DNA from: Eucalyptus grandis
Lineage: Eukaryota; Streptophyta; Magnoliopsida; Myrtales; Myrtaceae
Reading direction: 5' to 3'
Assembly: GCF_016545825.1 (NCBI RefSeq)
Contig: NC_052615.1
Coordinates: 29,013,088 to 29,077,087, forward strand
DNA: 64,000 nt
Part shown: piece by piece, positions 30,770-43,523 of the stretch
Layout: each line of letters starts with the position of its first letter
Numbering within the stretch: the stretch's first letter is position 1
Notes under the pieces: model-generated
Database searches by the model: none
Told to the model about the DNA's origin: nothing
Seen by the model: only the letters and a program-made list of their open reading frames with translations
Position numbers and translations under genes: made by a program

Positions 30770-31445
30770 TTTGCCAGGGGCCGGCGAGGGCTCGCGGGCC
30801 CTCGACGCCAGTCAGCCAGCGTCGCCAGCCCTTGGCTAAGGCCCAGTGACCCCGACCGATGCTCCCCCCACCGTCGCCAGCCCTTCCTGGTGACAATGGG
30901 GAGGCGGCGAGGGCCTGTGAGCCCTCGCCCAAATGGGGTGAGGGTGGCGGCCCTCGCCGCCGATCAACTAGGGGCCGAGGACCCGGCCGACCCTCCCTCC
31001 TCCGTTGCCGGCCCTTCTCGACGGTGGTGGGGAGGCGGCGGCGACGAGGGCTCGGCCCTCGGCCCTCCCTCCCCCCTCTTTTTTTAAATTTAAATTTAAG
31101 TTTTAAGTTTTTTAATTTTTAGAATACTTGAAATAAATTTAGTTTTAAATTTAATTAAATTAAATTTTATATTAATTATTTACACATCAAAGATAAAATG
31201 ACGTCGTTTTTGCATTTTCTCGCCACGTCAACGTGCAAAACAACGCTATTTTGCACTTACATCGTCGGAAAATTGCCACGTCAGCAATTTGGACGGATTT
31301 TGGCTGGAGTGGCACTTAAGTGATCAATTTTACTCCGATTTTAGTACTTAAGTGTAACTTTCCAAAGTTTTGGTACTTAAGTGTTCCTCCGTGCCAAGTT
31401 TTGGCATTTAAGTATCCCTCCATATCAAGTTTTGGCACTCCAGGT
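30770..31445. mobile_element. GC-rich island plus ACTTAAGTG tandem repeats (non-autonomous TE)
   Basis: 30770-31075 is strikingly GC-rich, built of GGCGAGGGCTCG, GGCCCTCG and GCCGGCCC phrases in both orientations. From 31300 to 31440 four repeats of about 35 bp follow the pattern ACTTAAGTG, then CCAAGTTTTGGCA. The open frames here are multi-frame artefacts of GC bias. The composition contrast with the flanks points to an inserted element. Confidence 0.55.
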
Positions 31446-31469
31446 TCGTACCTCGAGAACTGAGATAAG

Positions 31470-31610
31470 GTGGCAATAGGAGAGGCTTAAAAAAGTGGAC
31501 CATTATTTAGAATATGAGGTGGTCCTTGAAGATTATGACCATAAATACAATCACAAAAGTAATATTTTGCTAATAAAGATTGGATAGATCAGAAGTTGGA
31601 GATGAAGGGA
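31470..31610. repeat. Fragment of repeat R (3' part)
   Basis: GTGGACCATTATTTAGAATA, ATGACCATAAATACAATC and AAAAGTAATATTTTGCT match 29405-29485. It directly follows the GC-rich element, so that element together with the sequence before it separates two pieces of repeat R. Confidence 0.6.
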
Positions 31611-32126
31611 GCGAGCAGAAAATATTGTGCAATGGGACGTTACCTGGTCTAATTATCATAATTCATCTGACAATACATAATAATACTTGAGTTTCTATTT
31701 GAGTTACCAACATTTCTTGTAGAAGCATAACTCCCTCATCGATATACGGTCCACATAATCATAAAGTTAAAACTGAGGGCCCAAAACAAGATGCATAACT
31801 ATGTTAATAAAGCAAGTTTAGAAATCAAACGCACACTGATGTTTTGGTAGAACAAGTTGCACATTTTTGCTTATATTATATTTAATCTAAAACCTAACTT
31901 CCACTCATCGAGTTCACCTCTTGATCAAACTTAGTTTCATAAAAAAAGTGAAAAAAAAAACTATGTTTTAATTAGATTATTGTCATGAAAGCATCTAGTT
32001 AAGTGAGAGAAATTATTTTTTTATACAAATCAGATAAAAAAAAAACAGTATTTGCATATTAATGTATGTGTACATGTGTGTGTACATGCACACACATGGC
32101 ACAATATGGTACGGAGCTATGTACGT

Positions 32127-32705
32127 TGTTGACACTTAAATTTTGACTAATCATTTAGCGATAAAATTGCATAGAAATTATGGATTAAACTTTACCCCTA
32201 AACAAAAATAACATAATTAAATTGAATGACATATAGTCTTTTAGAAGCATTTATTGCATATACATTGGATCGTCGATCGATGATGGTAAATTGGCCTGAA
32301 TTAATCTAGTAAACTTAGCCCTCAATGAAGGTAAAATTCGGCCGACAAAGGAAAATGGGTGGTTAAATTTTCAAGCCTTAGAGTATTTGAGTTTTAATTG
32401 AGTTAGGTTTAGCCATAATGTTAAACAGCTTGAGTTTAATTAGAATAGGCCATGAATAGATCAAGCCTGTTATTAATTGAGCCAACAAGAAGCAAATTTT
32501 GGCTAGCCCTTTGCTCATATACCCCGGCGGAATTCCATAGAAAGAAGAGTGTAATTGAACTTAATTTAATCAATTTTAGCCCATTTAAGTTCACTTAGGC
32601 CTTCGTAATTTAAATCCATTATTGAATTGAGGCCGAAATTTAAAGCCTGTGAAAGACCTAGATTTCCGTTATACAATCATATTAGGTCTTCATTAATCAA
32701 TGGGA
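32127..32705. repeat. Repeat R, copy 3, with LTR-like 5' end TGTTGACAC
   Basis: Starts TGTTGACACTTAAATTTTG and shares CCCCTAAACAAAAATAACAT, TTTGAGTTTTAATTGAGTT and AGGTCTTCATTAATCAATGG with repeat R copy 2. It is followed by unrelated sequence. The order is the same as in copy 2, indicating a common retrotransposon-derived origin. Confidence 0.65.
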
Positions 32706-34716
32706 CATATTCATGATCTTTAGTCTAGGACTTGGTACTTTGTTGCTCACTATGCAACTCCTTGTTTTCAACAACCAATCATATTGACGCTCTTTACTCG
32801 TCATCAACCCTCTTGTAATATATTTGCTCTTCTTAAATGCTCATTAATACAATACTGTGTTATTATATTTAGTGTATCATATAAAAAACCAACTCAATTG
32901 AGATAAGGATATAAAAGAACCATTGCTAGTAGTACATTGCTTATTTCAACTTGACATTACCTTTAAAACCTGTCTTCCTCTTGGCCTATTCTGGCTGGTT
33001 GCCACAATGACATGAACCAAATATAACATCCGCGTCTAATGAAGGATCATTTCAAGATGACTAATTTTTTATGAAGTACTTAATGCACAATTGCTTAAAG
33101 GTGAAGTTCTCATTTTCTTTTAAGTGTTGACGATGATTTCTAGTCCAATGTGGTCTCATAATATATAATTGGAAAGCCCAATTTATCTAGTTTCTAATGC
33201 AATAAGTTTCATGCTATTTGGAGTCTTCTAAAGAAAGTTATGATTAAATTACCAAGGACGGCTCAGTTTTACCCAATAATGAGACTTTTACAATTCCTAT
33301 AATTTTGTCGGGTCCTCTACATTGTAATTTATCTATAGATTTATCTTGAGTTAAGAGTCAATGTTATTTTTTCCAAGGAAATGTGGGTCTTCTCGGAAAA
33401 TAAAAGAGAATATAGGGCTGTTTGAAGTTGAGTTTTAGTAAACCCCTCTAAAGCCTCCTTGAGGGTTTATATATTTTTTTTTATTAAAGAAATTTTAGAC
33501 CTGATTTCTTGAATTAAATTATCTCTAAAGCATTATGTCTCTTTGGTGGATCCTATTGAGTGATGTAAATGTCATATATCTTGGGGTCAATTCCTTAGAT
33601 TGTGACTATATATCTTCTCGCTTTTGAGTTTCCTTCCCAACCTCTTATCATTTTAGTATCAAAGTCATACTTCAGTGCTATCCATATTGCCTAAATTTTT
33701 ACGGAACATTTTATCCACATGCTACCTTTGCACCATCAAACAGTTACAATGAATGAATTTAAACAAGTATGGTACCGGAGGGACTTGAATCAGCAAATTT
33801 ATGAAAGCAGAAGGACTTGATTAGATATATCAAAAATTATACAGGCTTGATTGAGATGAGCAAAATAATACAGGGACTAAAAGTAAACTTTCTCTAAACC
33901 CAAGCCTCCCGACACCATCACCGTCCGAGATTTCATTGTTTGCCCAACCGTCCTTCATGCCTCAGAGATCAGACCACGTCGCGCAGCGCACGCACGCCCG
34001 CCCGCCTCGGACCAACATCCTGCGGCGAGTCCTGGGTCCATCGGCGAACCTCGAGTCGTCGCCGACTGCTCCATCCTCCCCAAAGTTTCTGACTTCGGGC
34101 TGAAGTGAACCTTCTTTCTCTTTTCATTTTGTAAGTTCAGTCGCTCCAGTTCGTGGGTTGTTCACCGGAATAAGTTTCTTTTTCTTTTGGATTGGTGTTC
34201 GGTTGGAATGCTTTGCTGGAAGCTAATTGAGCTATTTCCCCTCTTATCTTGTGGACCCGTCATTGGAATTTGTCCTTCTTTCTTCTGTAAATCTTGTTCC
34301 TTTAACCATGTTTCCAGTTCTTACTCGAGTGTAATCCGAAATATGTTAAATTTTTGGGTTCTGAAACGATGGTTTTTATCTGGGGACTATAATTGGTTTA
34401 GGTAATTCTGTTTCATCGTGGCGAATCATATGGGCTTTGAATTGGGAAGGTGGAAACATTGTTAAAAAGAACATTTTGATTTTATTGGTTGATTTACTTT
34501 AGGGGATTTTTTATAGGATAGTTAATGTCTCTCGGTTGCAATTTGACAGAAAGCTAGGATCTTCTGGGATAAGCCTCTGATTTTTGAAAACATCCTATTG
34601 GTTCTCTTATTGTAATTGTGTGTTGTTTGCTAACCCAGACCTTAAGATTCAGCTCACTAGTGTCCCACTATTTTAAGCTTGTGCCTTCATATTGCAGGGC
34701 TTTGACATTCTCATGA
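32706..34716. other. Intergenic DNA and probable 5' UTR of the IF-2 gene
   Basis: 32706-33900 shows nothing recognisable. A GC-richer segment at 33900-34130 is probably the first, non-coding exon of the IF-2 gene. A GTAAGT donor at about 34131 and an acceptor ATTGCAG at about 34697, 20 bases before the start codon, would define a 5' UTR intron. This is inferred from splice-site appearance only. Confidence 0.4.
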
Positions 34717-37700
34717 ATGGCTTGGAGAGCCTTAGGTAACAAGGTAAAGTGTCCTGAATAGAATTATTTGATGCTTCTATCAGGTGTTTTCTTTCACATT
34801 TTTTGTCTGTGTTGTATAACTGTACTTATACTTCAGCATTGATGTTGAGATAATTGTGTTGCGGGCTCACATGGCTGATAGGACAAGCAGCAGCTTTTGT
34901 TTGATGATATCTTGGTTAATGCTGTGGTCAAGAATCTCAAGTAGATGTTGCACTTAATTCCAGAGATGGCCGTGTTTCTATGTTGTTGGCAGTGGTGGTG
35001 GTGGTGGTGGTGGTTTTTTTTATTTTTTTTATTTGGGTTGGGGGTTTTGTAGGAATGTTCATGTGCTCTTGATTATAGACAATGTTGATAGGAGTTTGAA
35101 TAAGTCAAATGGTTCACATAATGGGAACTATATCGTTAGATTTTAAGCAGTTTTTTTGGGCCTAATATGTGAAGGAGTTGGATTGCCTGATTTGAGTGCC
35201 TTTAAAAGATTATTCGATCACTTATATTAATTCTTTTAGCTGCTGGGCCTTGATGTTGTTGTATCTCATTTTTTTTAAGAATTGAGATCTAGTGGTCCAC
35301 AGTTCCTGGTTCCTTGGGGGGAGGGGAAGGAGAAACTGCAGAAGGGTTTGTGCGGGTTTGGGTTGGGGGAAGCAAAGAATCAGGGGAACAGATTGATCTT
35401 ATGATGGCCATGTTGGGTATTCTTTTTTAACCTTATCTTCTTTCTGCAGGGTCTTCGAGTTACTCATAAAATATTACAAAGACACGCATTAGGTGGGGCT
35501 TCTGCTTCTTGCTATGAAGATGCTGTGATATCGGTTTCTGCTCTGTTCAGATGCTTTTCAGGTCCAGTGGAGAAGTCACATTCTTATAAGCATAAGGCAT
35601 TTTATCCTTTGAGCAAGCTATTTCATGTCACAACTCATTTCTGATCTAACTGTTTTGGTGCAATCTCCAGACTGAATAATGCCTCCTTTAATTAGTGTCC
35701 AACACTTGTGCTTATTTGAATTGCGCACTTAAAGACATGTTTGAGTGAAGCGTGCTTATCAAACTATCAATTTTATCGTGTGTAAGTCCACCTATGCGAT
35801 GGCAAGTGGAATTATAAGAAAAATGGAAGATGCATTTTCTTGTGTCTCCATGAAACATTGACAAATATGACCTTTGATGAAGGAAACATTTGAATATAGC
35901 TCAATATTTTCTATCTTTTCACTAGCACATCCTTGTTGACCTTTCTCTTGTGAATGTTATGAATGGTAAGTGCAAATCCTGATCATTCAGTTTATAAATG
36001 TGATTTTGCAGATTTCTCTAGTGTGTCATTATGGCAGGGGGCTAGCTATAGGAAGCATCTGTCTGACCAGACTTTGTTAAGGTAAATGAAGTTCACCATC
36101 TGTTTGTTTCTTATCAGTATTTGAGTGATTCTGAGATTGGTGCTAAGTTTGTCAACCCTTCCTATGTGTGTTAGTTTTATCGTATTTTAATATGTTTTGG
36201 AAACGGTGCTCTCTACATAGTCAAATCTAGCTCTCACAGGCCTTGTCTTCTTGTCGAGGGTAATAGATAGGTGATGAGTTCTTGATTTGGGACACTTTCT
36301 TTTAACAGGGAAGGAGGTACAACTTTGTCTTTTATTGCACTTTTGCATAAAATAATTTTGGAGCAATTTTTCTTGGAGATTTAACATCATTTCCAGCCTA
36401 TGGTTGAGGATAATACATAAGTAATGATTTTTTATTTGGGCACTTCCATCTTTATAAGATTGGTGATTCCATGGTGCACATATATCTATCTGGCAGTTTC
36501 AATTAGGCATAAACTAATTTGGAATGATATTTCTCAGAGAGTTAACTCTAGTCTTTTCTCCGTTCCCTTTATTGGTTTTATAACCTGAATTGTTCCCGAA
36601 TGTCAACTAAATTAAATTTGTTGTTGGTGGCAGTGGTTTGTGTTGGTAGAATCGTAATCTACTGAATTATGGCCCTCAAACCGATATATATTTATCATAT
36701 TATGCAATCTGGATGGTCTTCAGAACCACCAAAATTTTCTTTGTCATATCAGATTCCTCTGCTATTCGATATTATGAGGACCTAGCAACTCGGATTTGTC
36801 TGCAATCTCATGTTGGTTTGGCAATTTTTACAGTGCAGCTTAAAATTTAAAAGTCCGCTAGAAATGTCTGAAACTAGTTGTTGTGATGTGACCTCAAACT
36901 AGCTTGGGCATAGATATTGTCTCCATATAAAAATGGTGATTGTTAAACCAGAATACACGACTGTTTGGTGTTTACCTTTTCGGATTTGATAGATTTTGAA
37001 CTTGAAACTATTGTGAAAAAGGGGCACTACTACTGCCTTGGTTCCTTATGAATGAAATTTGCCTTTTGAAGAAAGTCACAGGATGATTAAATATAAATTT
37101 TGGTTTCCTTCCTTACAATGATTTGGGTGTTTAAATTTGTTTGTCTCTTGCAATTTAAAATCTCAAAAAAAGGAGGATGAATTTCTGTTACTTAAGTTGT
37201 CAAACGAAAGTTGCTCAATTTGTTCAGTGATATACTATGGGGATGTGCAACTGCTTCGCTTACTAGGATGCTGGACCAGTTGTGAATCAATCAATAGCAA
37301 ATATGGTATATGCATATGGACGCAACTGTCGCATCAGGAGTCTGGAATATCTAATCTAGCTTGGTGGTAGTGACTTTAGAGGCTTGCTACTGAAAAAAGT
37401 TCATTGCTGCCACATATGGCACTTGCCAGCAAGCTAGCTGTTGGACTTATTTGTGATGATAAATTATGGGAAACATCACCTGCAGAGTGAAGGGTAGATA
37501 GATTTTTGGGCTTTACTAAGGCTGGTGATGGACATAAATCAAACTATTGACAGATAATTTGGGTGGAGACAACCCTCTCAATATAAGGTTTTTGAACTTT
37601 TATTCCATTCCTGATGAGAAACATGCAATCATGCAATAGTTGCTAATAATTTGCAGAGAAATGGAATCTTTGTATGCTGGAATCCTATTTGCTCTTATCT

Positions 37701-40700
37701 GTGCTGGTAGGGGGCTGGATGAAATAAGTTACACCCTTACTATAGAGAGTCAAGTTCCAAGGAAAAAATTGAGAAGAAAGAAATTTGAGGTCAAATCTTA
37801 CTGTATGGCTACTTGTCCCAGACATGCTTTCTGTGGAAACAGATTTGGAAGGTTAAAGCTTCATGAAGAGTTTCTTTTTTGGCCTGGTCAGCATTAAAGT
37901 TATATCTTACAAATGAAAAACTTTTGAAGTCCTGGTCTCACTGTTTGGGCAGTTCTGCTGCATGTGCCAGGCAGAGGTCCGAATCTGTAAATTATCTTTT
38001 GTTTCACTGTGACGTGGTGTCCAAAAATCTGGTCTTTATTTATTTTATATTTTTCATAAGCCAGTTTGGCTTCATTGATCATGATGCCACACTCTAGATG
38101 CATAGCTCTTAGCTATTGCAAAGTTACAAAACTCAAATATAAATCTGGAGAGTTGCCTGATTTAAGAATAATGTACCATTCATTTCCCCAAGAGGATTAC
38201 ATTACATATTAAAGAAAATAAATAACTTCCTGCAATATACCAGCACGTCGCTTATAGTTGATTATTCATGCAAAATAGTTATTAGGGCATTGTTTTTGCT
38301 GTTCTGGCCTTCAAGAAAGTTTGTCAGGAATTTGAGGTTCTTGTCAGATCTTATGGTGTAGGTAATTTGGCTTTGTAAGTTTTGCTAGGATCAAGGAAAT
38401 TCACATAGTTTTTTGGTTCTCTTCTGCATTCACTTAGTTGTGGCTGTTTATTCAGCACAGTTTGTTATGTGATTGAGAATGTTTTTCGTTTTTTTAGGTG
38501 CTTTCATTCAAGTACGGCTCTTTTGGCTAGAGGTGATGGTCAATTTGGTTTAAGGACTCCCAAGAGAGAAAAGTATGTTAAAAGAGAGAATAGGACCCAA
38601 CCACCCATTGAGGCTCCATATGTACCACCTAAAGTGAAAACAGCGACGAAGTCCTCTGTCGATAGAACAGTCGACATTTTCGAAGGCATGACAATAGTCG
38701 AACTCGCCAAGCGTACTGGCGAGTCATTATCTTCACTGCAAGATATTCTTTTAAATGTTGGGGAGAAGGTCGAATCAGAGTTTGATCCTCTCAGCATTGA
38801 CATTGCAGAGCTTGTTGCAATGGTATGTTTGCTTGGTTGTCATGGTAATTCTTTTACATGTTTGAAATGCAAAAAGAGGTAAAAAAAGTTGTGTCATTTT
38901 TATTCTTCTTAAATAGCTGAGAATACAGATGTTAGAAAACAATATTTGCTGAGATCACTGATTTAACTTTTTAGAAAACCTTTTTCAAATGGAACATTAC
39001 CATCTTGTGCCTCATGAGACACTTGCTTAATCATTGTATTTACTTTGCCAGGACAATATTTGTGGCCAGCAAAGTACATGAAAATGCCTTCAGCATGAAA
39101 ATCCTTATCTGCTTGCTGCCATTAGCACTTGATGCAGCTGAATGTGGTGCATGTATCTTTGTCTGAATATAGTTGCAGGGACTTACTTTGGACCTATACA
39201 TCTTACAGGAACTTGGCGTCAATGGAAGAAGGCGTCACTCAGATGAAGGTGCAAAGCTTTTAGCTCGGCCACCCGTTGTCACGGTCATGGGTCATGTCGA
39301 CCATGGGAAAACTTCTCTTTTGGATGCTCTGCGCCAAACATCTTTGGTGGAAAAGGAAGCTGGAGGAATAACTCAGCATCTTGGAGCATTTGTTGTGAGC
39401 ATGCCCTCAGGTTCATCAATAACATTCCTTGACACTCCTGGTCATGCCGCATTCAGTGCAATGCGGGCCAGAGGTGCGGCAGTCACTGATATTGTTGTGC
39501 TAGTGGTAGCCGCAGATGATGGAGTCATGCCCCAAACTCGAGAAGCCATGTCTCATGCAACATTGGCCAAAGTACCAGTTGTTGTTGCTATTAATAAATG
39601 CGATAAACCAGCTGCGGACCCTGAACAAGTGAAACTGCAGCTCGCATCAGAGGGGTTACTTTTAGAAGAGATGGGTGGAGATGTACAGGTAGTTGAAGTT
39701 TCAGCTGTAAAGAAAACGGGACTGGATAGGTTGGAGGAGGCATTGCTTCTGCAGGCTGAGCTTATGGATCTGAAGGCACGGATTGATGGGCCTGCGCAAG
39801 CTTATGTAGTGGAGGCAAGGCTTGATAGGGGGCGTGGTCCATTGGCCACAGCGATTGTGAAAGCAGGGACTTTGGTTTGTGGGCAGTATGTGGTTGTGGG
39901 TTCTGAGTGGGGGAGAATAAGGGCTCTCAGGGACATGGTGGGTAAGATGACTGATCGAGCAACCCCGGCTATGCCTATTGAGATTGAAGGGTTGAAGGGT
40001 CTTCCTATGGCTGGTGATGATATTGTCGTTGTAGATTCTGAGGAGCGTGCTAGAATGCTTAGTACGGGAAGAACAAGAAAGTCTGAGAAAGACAGACTTC
40101 GGAAAATAAGCGAGGGGAGGACAGAAGCTGAAGAGTCATCAGAAGAACAAGAAGTGGTGGAGAGAGTGGAAATGCCAATAATTGTGAAAGCGGATGTGCA
40201 AGGAACAGTCCAAGCTGTTACAGATGCTTTAAAAAGTTTGAATAGCCCTCAGGTAGTGCATAATACAAATATGACCATTCACTAACCATTTTTTGCATTT
40301 GCTTTTGGGACATGTCTTCAATAAGAAGACAGAAGCATAAGTCATAAATTCATTGATTTTCACATACTGCATCTCCTTGAATGAGATGCTTCTTTTCTTA
40401 TTGATGTTTTTTCTAATTGAACATCAATTTTCATGAACAAATGCCTTGCTTTGATGTGACACCCCTTACTACTACTTTGCACGAAGAAAATTCTGCTGTT
40501 TGCGGTAAATTCAAGTTTTTTCCCCTTGTGTGCCATCGCATCATTTTGTTTCTTTCAGAGCTTTATGTAAGTCATTCCTGTTGACATATATTCTTCCATT
40601 CATGTTCTCAGGTCTTTGTCAACATTGTGCATGTTGGTGTTGGACCGGTTTCTCAGTCTGATATCGACCTAGCACGAGCCTGTGGTGCATGTATAGTTGG

Positions 40701-41485
40701 GTTCAATGTGAAGAATCCTCCTAGTTCTGTAACTCAGGCGGCAACTAGAGCCAGTATTCAGGTATTGAATTTGTTTCTTCTTTGTCAATCTTGTGACTTT
40801 TTGTTAATGGTGGCTTTTAATGTGGCATCGGAGAAATAACCGCTCGGTGAACAGGAGTAAAATTATGAAAGCAAAAGTGTTGTAATGACACGACAATTTT
40901 CACTCTGTGCTCACTTAAAATCCCACTTCCATGCATCTTAAAGATAAAGATATGCACTTCCCCTGTAAAGAACAGAACCTACCTTATTTTGGAGCTTGAG
41001 ATAGCCATGGTCTGTTTATTTAATCCCCATTTTTCTGTATATTGTTTCAGATAAAAACACATCGTGTGATCTATCATCTTTTGGAGGATATGGGCAGCTT
41101 GATAGTTCACAAGGCTCCAGGGACTGCGGAGACTCAGGTAGCTGGGGAGGCTCAGGTCTTGAACATATTCGAGCTCAAAGGGAGGAGCAAATCCAAAGGA
41201 GCCGATGTGAAGATTGCTGGTTGCCGTGTTATTGACGGGCAAGTCACGAGGTCATCAACAATGAGGCTCCTGAGGAGCGGAGAAGTTATGTTCGAGGGGT
41301 CATGTGCGTCCCTCAAGAGAGAGAAGCAGGATGTTGAGACGGTAGGAAAGGGGAATGAATGTGGGCTTGTAATCCGAGACTGGGATGATTTCCAAGTTGG
41401 GGACATCATCCAGTGCTTGGAACAAGTTGTACGGAAGCCTAAGTTCATTTCATCGGAAAGTGGAGCTGTTCGAATTGAGTGCTGA
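34717..41485 (+). CDS. Mitochondrial translation initiation factor IF-2
   Basis: Nuclear-encoded GTPase that places initiator tRNA on the mitochondrial small ribosomal subunit. Seven coding exons (34717-34743, 35450-35561, 36012-36081, 38498-38822, 39209-40252, 40612-40761, 41051-41485) join in phase at GT-AG sites to 720 residues, close to plant homologues such as At4g11160. The start MAWRALGNK is followed by an Arg-rich, acid-poor N-terminus fitting a mitochondrial presequence. GTPase motifs: GHVDHGKT 206-213, DTPGH 253-257, NKCD 307-310, SAVK 343-346. The beta-barrel and C-terminal domains follow, ending RIEC. The overlapping upstream ATG at 34713 is out of frame and stops after eight codons, so 34717 is preferred. 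The longest intron is 2.4 kb (36082-38497). No defect seen. Confidence 0.95.
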
Positions 41486-42958
41486 CAGTATGCCGTTTGA
41501 GTTGATCTCAAAAAGGCCGCGCCGACACCCCCAACAATTTTGTATTTCGGTTGACAAACAGTTCAAGTTTTGAGACTCAACATGCTGATGACCCTGCTGA
41601 CTAGTACAAACCTTAGAAGTGTACATTAGCCCAGTTTGAGAAGCATGATATTTTTATTTGTATATACAATTAATAGATCTTGTGATGCGGAACACGGATG
41701 TAGTCACATTCAGGATTTGATGAATTGCTGAGAGAAACTTCTCGAGTTTTATCACCAAACCTAGAGGAACCTTTTTTTCACGCTATCATTTAAACTGCGT
41801 GGATAGGAGAGCAAGTTATCAGGATTTAGATGTGAGGAAGTGAATAACCAGGTAAAATCATGTAATGTTCTCAAGGATGCAGTCCATCTTGTCTGATGTA
41901 CATGAGGATCGGATGATGCAGAGTCCTATGTTACGTTGTCCAGATGATTATATTCATGTTAAACCTGCAGAATTTCTATGTGCAGTTTAACCTACACTGC
42001 CTCGACAGGTTAGAACAGGTAGACTTTCCAAGCATAGATATGATCATACTCCATCTGAGACAGCATGGTAAGCCCTCACATTCAATTGGTGTCTGCAAGT
42101 GTTAAATGTTCCAGCACTTTTTTTTCTAGGCCCCTTCTCTCTCTCTCTCTCTCTCTAAACGGGATACTATTAAATTTGAATATTTGAGCACTGTGAGGCA
42201 CGGGGCAATTTGTCAGCTGTGACATGCCTTGTGCAGGGAATCTCTCACCCTCTCAGCTGCAAGGATTCTGTGCAACTTGTGTTCCTGCTAGAAAATCTCA
42301 TTGCCGCTAAAAGTTTTTAGGGACCTAGGAGACAGAAAAACTTCTGAAGGGGATAATATAATGTCATCTGGGGTAAATCAACATGCCGTAATGACAGGGT
42401 TGTTAGAATGAACTAAAAATTTCAAAATAAAGTAATCCCAGAAAATCATCCTCGATATTTTTTTGGGTCAAAAATCCTCAATATACATGGCTGAGGGTTC
42501 AGATGATCCTGAATTACACCGTCGCAGCGCTAATTAAACTTCTTAGAACATATATTTCCCATAATTGCTGGTAGAAACCTTACAAGAGCCAACATGCTAC
42601 TGCATATATTCAACTTGCACTATTATTTTATGGTTAACCACATACCCTCCAAAACTGACCTTGCTGCCTCCTTAAGGGCCACGCTGGGGGCAAGAACTAT
42701 TTAAATGGCGTTGCAGTAGAATCTAAAGCTCTGCTTCATATTTTATAAACAGGACTGGCTGTCTTTACCTCATTAATAGGGATAGTACAATGCAACCCTC
42801 TGGTCGCAGTCCCCAGCAAATCAGTTTTTTTCTTTTTTTTTTTTTTTGGGTAAACCAATTCAAGCCTTTCAAACATGTGCATCAGAGAGTACATGCTGCC
42901 ATTTTCCATGCGATCAAACTAGAGTTTACATTGATTACACAAAGTCGAGTTGTTCACC
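41486..42958. other. IF-2 3' flank and intergenic DNA
   Basis: The first few hundred bases are likely 3' UTR. A (CT)n microsatellite is at 42136-42156 and a poly-T run lies near 42830-42847. No gene recognised. Confidence 0.45.
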
Positions 42959-43317
42959 CCTAGGTTTGGCAGAAAGCTAGACCACAACGATTTCAATTCA
43001 CCGTCCTATTCTAACATTGAGGTTTTGGCAATCCTTTGCTTGACTAGAAAAAAAAAAAAAAGTGATGGAAATCTCAAAAATTAATCATCTAGTTCGATTG
43101 GAAAAGATCTTGGCCATCAATTTTGGAGCATTGATTGGTCCAATTGACTCAATGTAATCACTCTAAACTCTAATCTGGTCTCATGAAAAATTAAATGAGC
43201 AAAATTGAAAGATCTTTTCCAATCGAACTCGCCAAAACCTTGATGCCAAAACCTCAACGTTAGAGTAGGATGGTGAATTGAGATCGTTGGGGTCTGTAGC
43301 TCTTTGCCTAACCTAGG
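42959..43317. mobile_element. Foldback element immediately upstream of 6PGDH
   Basis: The outer arms 42959-43035 and 43235-43317 are inverted copies: CTAGGTTTGGCAGAAAGCTA pairs with the complement of TAGCTCTTTGCCTAACCTAG, and CAATTCACCGTCCTATTCTA with the complement of TAGAGTAGGATGGTGAATTG. An inner pair, AGTTCGATTGGAAAAGATCT at 43091-43110 and its complement near 43210-43230, extends the hairpin. About 360 bp in all. No coding capacity; likely a MITE, with target duplication not resolved. Confidence 0.7.
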
Positions 43318-43424
43318 AGACATCGTCAAGAAAGACACAAACGCCGCCCCCTCGCAGGTGGCCGGTCGTGTGCAAACTGCAAAGCCGTCCCTTCACTACC
43401 TCGACGAGTCCGTCGCTCTTCCCC

Positions 43425-43434
43425 ATTTAAAAAT
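43425..43434 (+). promoter_or_regulatory. TATA-like box of the 6PGDH gene
   Basis: ATTTAAAAAT lies 90 bases before the ATG and ahead of a CT-rich leader at about 43480-43518. Position and leader fit a plant core promoter, but other AT-rich motifs could serve. Confidence 0.35.
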
Positions 43435-43523
43435 CTCACCTTTCTTCACCCACCAACACCATCTCGCCAACCCTCTTTCTCTCTCTTCTCCTCTCTCTCT
43501 CTCTTCTCTCTCTCTTCTTCGCC

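Noticed and set aside
33958..34108. Possible start codon for IF-2 in the GC-rich first exon
   Set aside because: The frame from the ATG at 33958 stops before the splice donor; the MAWRAL start at 34717 matches homologues.
40253..40611. Frame running on after exon 5 of IF-2
   Set aside because: It is intron; the conserved protein resumes at 40612 after an AG acceptor in phase.
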